Under the pieces are notes generated by a model. It worked only from the letters and a program-made list of their open reading frames with translations, had not been told where the DNA came from and made no database searches. A DNA stretch of 64,000 nt. It comes from Chloroflexota bacterium (GTDB taxonomy: Bacteria > Chloroflexota > Anaerolineae > Promineifilales > Promineifilaceae). How positions within the stretch are numbered: position 1 is the first letter of the stretch; each line of letters starts with the position of its first letter. The position numbers were made by a program, and so were the translations under genes. The stretch is taken from contig JAJRVV010000245.1 in NCBI GenBank assembly GCA_024277135.1, forward strand, positions 1-64,000. Direction: 5' to 3'. Positions 60,912-64,000 of the stretch are shown one piece after another.

Positions 60912-60922
60912 TGGAGTCACCC

Positions 60923-61867
60923 ATGAGCCGGTACAAGATCATCGTCAATCCCATTTCTGGACGGGGCAATGGGGCGCGTATCATCCCGGCTTTGCAGGCG
61001 CATCTCCAGGAGTTGGGCGTTGATTTTGATCTGGCGCGGACGGAACGGCCGTTTCACGCAGCCGAGTTAGCCCAACAAGCCGCCGCCGACGGATTTGAGG
61101 TGGTGGTGGCCGTAGGCGGTGACGGTACGGCCAACGAAGTCGTCAACGGTCTGATGCAAGCCAAACAAAACGGCCGCGCTCCATCGGTGGCTATGGGCGT
61201 GCTGGCGGCGGGGCGGGGCAACGATTTCGCCCACAACGTGGGCATGCCCTCCGATTTACGGGCCGGGTGTCAGGCGTTGGCGGCCGGCCATCGCAAAAAA
61301 ATTGACATCGGCCACGTCAGCGGCGGCTTGTTCCCGGACGGCCGTTACTTTGGCAACAGTCTGGGCATTGGCTTCGACGCCGTGGTCGGTTTCGAGGCGG
61401 CCAAAATGACCCGGTTGACCGGCTTCGTCTCCTACCTGGTGGCCGCTCTGAAAACGATTTTTCTCTACTATCAAGCGCCCCAGGTTGAAATCGAGGCCAA
61501 CGGCGAGACGATGGCCTTGTCTGCCCTCATGATCTCCATCATGAACGGCCGTCGTCAAGGCGGCATCTTCTTCATGGCCCCGGAGTCTGAAAACGACGAT
61601 GGCTTGTTTGATTTATGCATCGCCGAAAACGCCAGCAAAGCCCGCATCTTCACCCTCATCCCCCGCTTTTTTAATGGCTCCCAATTTGGGCAAAAGGAAA
61701 TTAGATTTGGGCAAACAGACCATTTGTTGGTGACGGCCGTGCAAGGCGTTTTACCGGCCCATGTGGACGGGGAGACGTTGTGTGAAGACGGCGTCAAACT
61801 GGAAGTGAGACTGCTGCCGCGCCAGCTTGATGTCGTTTGTCCCCAAAATCAACCGGATGACTCGTGA
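60923..61867 (+). CDS. diacylglycerol kinase family lipid kinase
   Basis: YKIIVNPISGRGNGARIIPAL; VVVAVGGDGTANEVVNGLM; GVLAAGRGNDFAHNVGMP. Confidence 0.93.
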   Translation: MSRYKIIVNPISGRGNGARIIPALQAHLQELGVDFDLARTERPFHAAELAQQAAADGFEVVVAVGGDGTANEVVNGLMQAKQNGRAPSVAMGVLAAGRGNDFAHNVGMPSDLRAGCQALAAGHRKKIDIGHVSGGLFPDGRYFGNSLGIGFDAVVGFEAAKMTRLTGFVSYLVAALKTIFLYYQAPQVEIEANGETMALSALMISIMNGRRQGGIFFMAPESENDDGLFDLCIAENASKARIFTLIPRFFNGSQFGQKEIRFGQTDHLLVTAVQGVLPAHVDGETLCEDGVKLEVRLLPRQLDVVCPQNQPDDS

Positions 61868-62541
61868 CGCTAACCTATCGCATCGTTAACGCCATCTTCA
61901 AACGCATTTTACGCATTTTGTGCCGGGTGGATGATTCCCAATGGCACAAAATCCCGGAAACAGGCCCGCTGCTCCTGGTCGTCAACCACGTCAATTTCAT
62001 TGAAGTGCCCATGATGATCACCCATCTCATCCCCCGGCCGCTCACCGGATTCGTCAAGTCGGAGAATTGGGACAAGCCCGTGTCTCGCTGGTTGTTTGAG
62101 ATGTGGAACGCCATTCCGCTGCATCGGGGCCAGGCGGATTTGACGGCCGTCCGCGCCGGATTGGCCGCCTTAGCCGATGGGCAAATTTTGGCGGTGGCGC
62201 CGGAAGGAACGCGTACGGGGGACGGCCGTTTGCGTCAGGGGCATCCCGGCATTGTGACTATGGCGCTCAAGGGGAAGGCGCCCATCTTGCCGGTGGCTTA
62301 CTTCGGCCATGAGATGTTCTGGCAAAATATCCGCCGCCTGCGCCGCACTGACTTTCGCCTGCGGGTGGGACGGCCGTTTATGTTGGAGATGGGGGACGGC
62401 CGTGTCACCAAACAAATTCGCCAACAAATGGTAGACGAAATCATGGTCCAAATCGCCCAATTGCTGCCCCCGGAAAATCGAGGGTATTACGCCGATTTGG
62501 ATGCGGCAACCGAGTCCTATATTCGTTTCTTACCTGAGTAA
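61864..62541 (+). CDS. 1-acyl-sn-glycerol-3-phosphate acyltransferase (PlsC-like)
   Basis: PLLLVVNHVNFIEVPMM; ILAVAPEGTRTGDGRLRQGHPGIVTMALKGKAPILPVAY; GTG start. Confidence 0.9.
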   Translation: MTLTYRIVNAIFKRILRILCRVDDSQWHKIPETGPLLLVVNHVNFIEVPMMITHLIPRPLTGFVKSENWDKPVSRWLFEMWNAIPLHRGQADLTAVRAGLAALADGQILAVAPEGTRTGDGRLRQGHPGIVTMALKGKAPILPVAYFGHEMFWQNIRRLRRTDFRLRVGRPFMLEMGDGRVTKQIRQQMVDEIMVQIAQLLPPENRGYYADLDAATESYIRFLPE

Positions 62542-62560
62542 ATGAATTTCTAAAAAGGCG

Positions 62561-62598
62561 GATTTTTCTCTGTGCCCTCAGTGGACTCTGCGGCTATT
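62561..62598. repeat. dispersed 38-bp phrase repeat, copy 2
   Basis: gatttttctctgtgccctcagtggactctgcggctatt; 35/38 to 20796-20833. Confidence 0.8.
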
Positions 62599-62617
62599 TT
62601 CGAGGAGTTCAATCTCC

Positions 62618-63292
62618 TCACCCGGTTTCCCGCTCCACATCTTTGTCAAAATCCACCCCGTCCGTCGCCGCCAACAACGGCGTGTACATTTCCCGAAATG
62701 TTTGGGCGATGTCCTCAATCGGCGTGTCGGCAAACTCGCCCCGGAACTGGAGATATTCCATGTGCCGGTTGCCGTCCAGGTCGAAGGGGTGATAGATGGA
62801 GTCTTCACGGCCGTTAAACGCCAACGGCCGTAACCGGAACTTTTCACACAACTCAATGTTAAAGGCGGGGGTGGCTTTTAGCCAACGGCCGTCCAGAAAA
62901 ACAGCCGTGTACCCGTGCCAGGCAAACACATCCGTCTTCATGGCCTGCCGCATCCGTTCCGTCGTCAGATGATTGCGCACATCGGCAAAACCGAGCCGGG
63001 CTGGAATTCCCACCGCCCGGCAGCACGCCGCCAGCAAAATCGCTTTGGGCACACACCAGCCGCGGCCCGCCCGCAATGTCTTGGACGCTTTAAATCCGTC
63101 AACCGTCAAATCAACCTGATACGGGTCGTACCGGATACCATCCCGCACCGCGTAATATAACTGCACTGCTTGTGCAACCGGGTCATCGGCCCCGGCGGCA
63201 TTCGCTTCCGCAAATTCCCGGACGAGCGGATGGTCCGATTCAATCGTCGGCGTCGGTTGTAGGAAACGAGGATCAATCAGTTTGTTACTCAT
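62618..63292 (-). CDS. transglutaminase-like domain protein
   Basis: VQLYYAVRDGIRYDPYQVDL...RAGRGWCVPKAILLAACCRAVGIPARLGFADVRNHL...WHGYTAVFLDGRWLKATPAF (Cys/His/Asp triad context). Confidence 0.9.
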   Translation of the reverse strand: MSNKLIDPRFLQPTPTIESDHPLVREFAEANAAGADDPVAQAVQLYYAVRDGIRYDPYQVDLTVDGFKASKTLRAGRGWCVPKAILLAACCRAVGIPARLGFADVRNHLTTERMRQAMKTDVFAWHGYTAVFLDGRWLKATPAFNIELCEKFRLRPLAFNGREDSIYHPFDLDGNRHMEYLQFRGEFADTPIEDIAQTFREMYTPLLAATDGVDFDKDVERETG

Positions 63293-63313
63293 CGCCAAAA
63301 GTATAACTCGTTC

Positions 63314-63351
63314 GCAAGTGCGCCGCACCTAAGAAGGTGCGGCGCACTTGC
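63314..63351. repeat. perfect 17-bp inverted repeat (REP/MITE-like hairpin)
   Basis: GCAAGTGCGCCGCACCT-aaga-AGGTGCGGCGCACTTGC. Confidence 0.9.
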
Positions 63352-63466
63352 CGGCCCAGGACAAGATTCCTATGCCGCTCTCTAGGAAATCTGGCCTACT
63401 CATGCCAAAACTGACCTGTTCCTACGTTACAATGAGCGGCAAAGGTGAATTTTTCACGGCTCATTC

Positions 63467-64000
63467 ATGACAGGTGACGACATGGTTGGATATGATGTGA
63501 TGACCGGAACAAGACAGATCGCCAGCAATGGCAACAGGCACAAGGTCATGAAAAACGGTTTCATCGAAAAAGAATACATCATCAACGGGCAAACAATTCA
63601 CGCCATGCAGGCCGGTAAATCGGGGCGGCAGGTGGCATTGATGATTCATGGTTGGTCTAGCTCCTGGTATGCTATGTCGCCGATTATGGGATTGCTGGCC
63701 CAGCGGTTTCATTGCGTCGCGGTTGATTTACCCGGTTATGGGCAGTCGCCGCCATTGGCAGAGCGCGCCACCATTCCCCGGTACGCTGAACTGCTGGCCG
63801 AATTGATCGAGCAGGTCAGCAATGGCCCGGTTGTCCTCATTGGCCATTCCATGGGCGGCATGACCGGCATCACCCTGGCTCTCAAATACCCCATTTTGGT
63901 AGAACGGATGGTGTTGCTCAGCCCCACCATCAGCGGCCGGTTGTCCACTTCCATCAACCTCTTTATCACCCCTATCACTTTCCTGGAACGCTTTACTGTG
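63467..64000 (+). CDS. alpha/beta hydrolase, truncated by the window end
   Basis: Own translation: ...VALMIHGWSSSWYAMSPIMGLLAQRFHCVAVDLPGYGQSPP...VVLIGHSMGGMTGITLALKYP; alternative start 63548. Confidence 0.85.
   Translation, partial: MTGDDMVGYDVMTGTRQIASNGNRHKVMKNGFIEKEYIINGQTIHAMQAGKSGRQVALMIHGWSSSWYAMSPIMGLLAQRFHCVAVDLPGYGQSPPLAERATIPRYAELLAELIEQVSNGPVVLIGHSMGGMTGITLALKYPILVERMVLLSPTISGRLSTSINLFITPITFLERFTV

Overview
64 kb of an apparently chromosomal, GC-rich bacterial genome. Gene content and protein style suggest a Chloroflexota/Anaerolineae-like lineage, but this is an inference with no search run. It encodes about 50 plausible proteins and one tRNA-Lys(CTT). Recognisable blocks: an orphan DNA methyltransferase next to a BrnT/BrnA toxin-antitoxin pair; a WYL regulator; a Mur ligase; DUF711; an SpoU methyltransferase; UbiA; a second BrnT/BrnA pair; ppk1; sdhCDAB; a TGS-uridine-kinase; a lytic transglycosylase; a lipoprotein SBP plus multi-GAF histidine kinase plus REC-kinase module; an acyl-CoA carboxylase; a triple-DinB protein; a giant alpha-2-macroglobulin; a USP-DUF389-SH3 fusion; an opp/dpp ABC operon; recA-recX-rny; acyl-CoA dehydrogenase; DAG kinase; PlsC; and a truncated alpha/beta hydrolase at the right edge. 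The most unusual signal is not a gene. The palindromic octamer ACGGCCGT occurs about 100 times by hand count, where one or two would be expected, which is a HIP1-like highly iterated palindrome. It is nearly absent from the opp operon. The intergenic space also carries several small mobile or foldback repeat families. One is a 101-bp MITE family: three copies, each with a 5-bp target duplication, one supported by a paralogous empty site in this window. Others are a 129-bp MITE with an 8-bp TSD at the end of a brnA gene, a 62-bp inverted-repeat family, and heptanucleotide tandem repeats, one of which introduces a stop codon into a membrane-protein gene.
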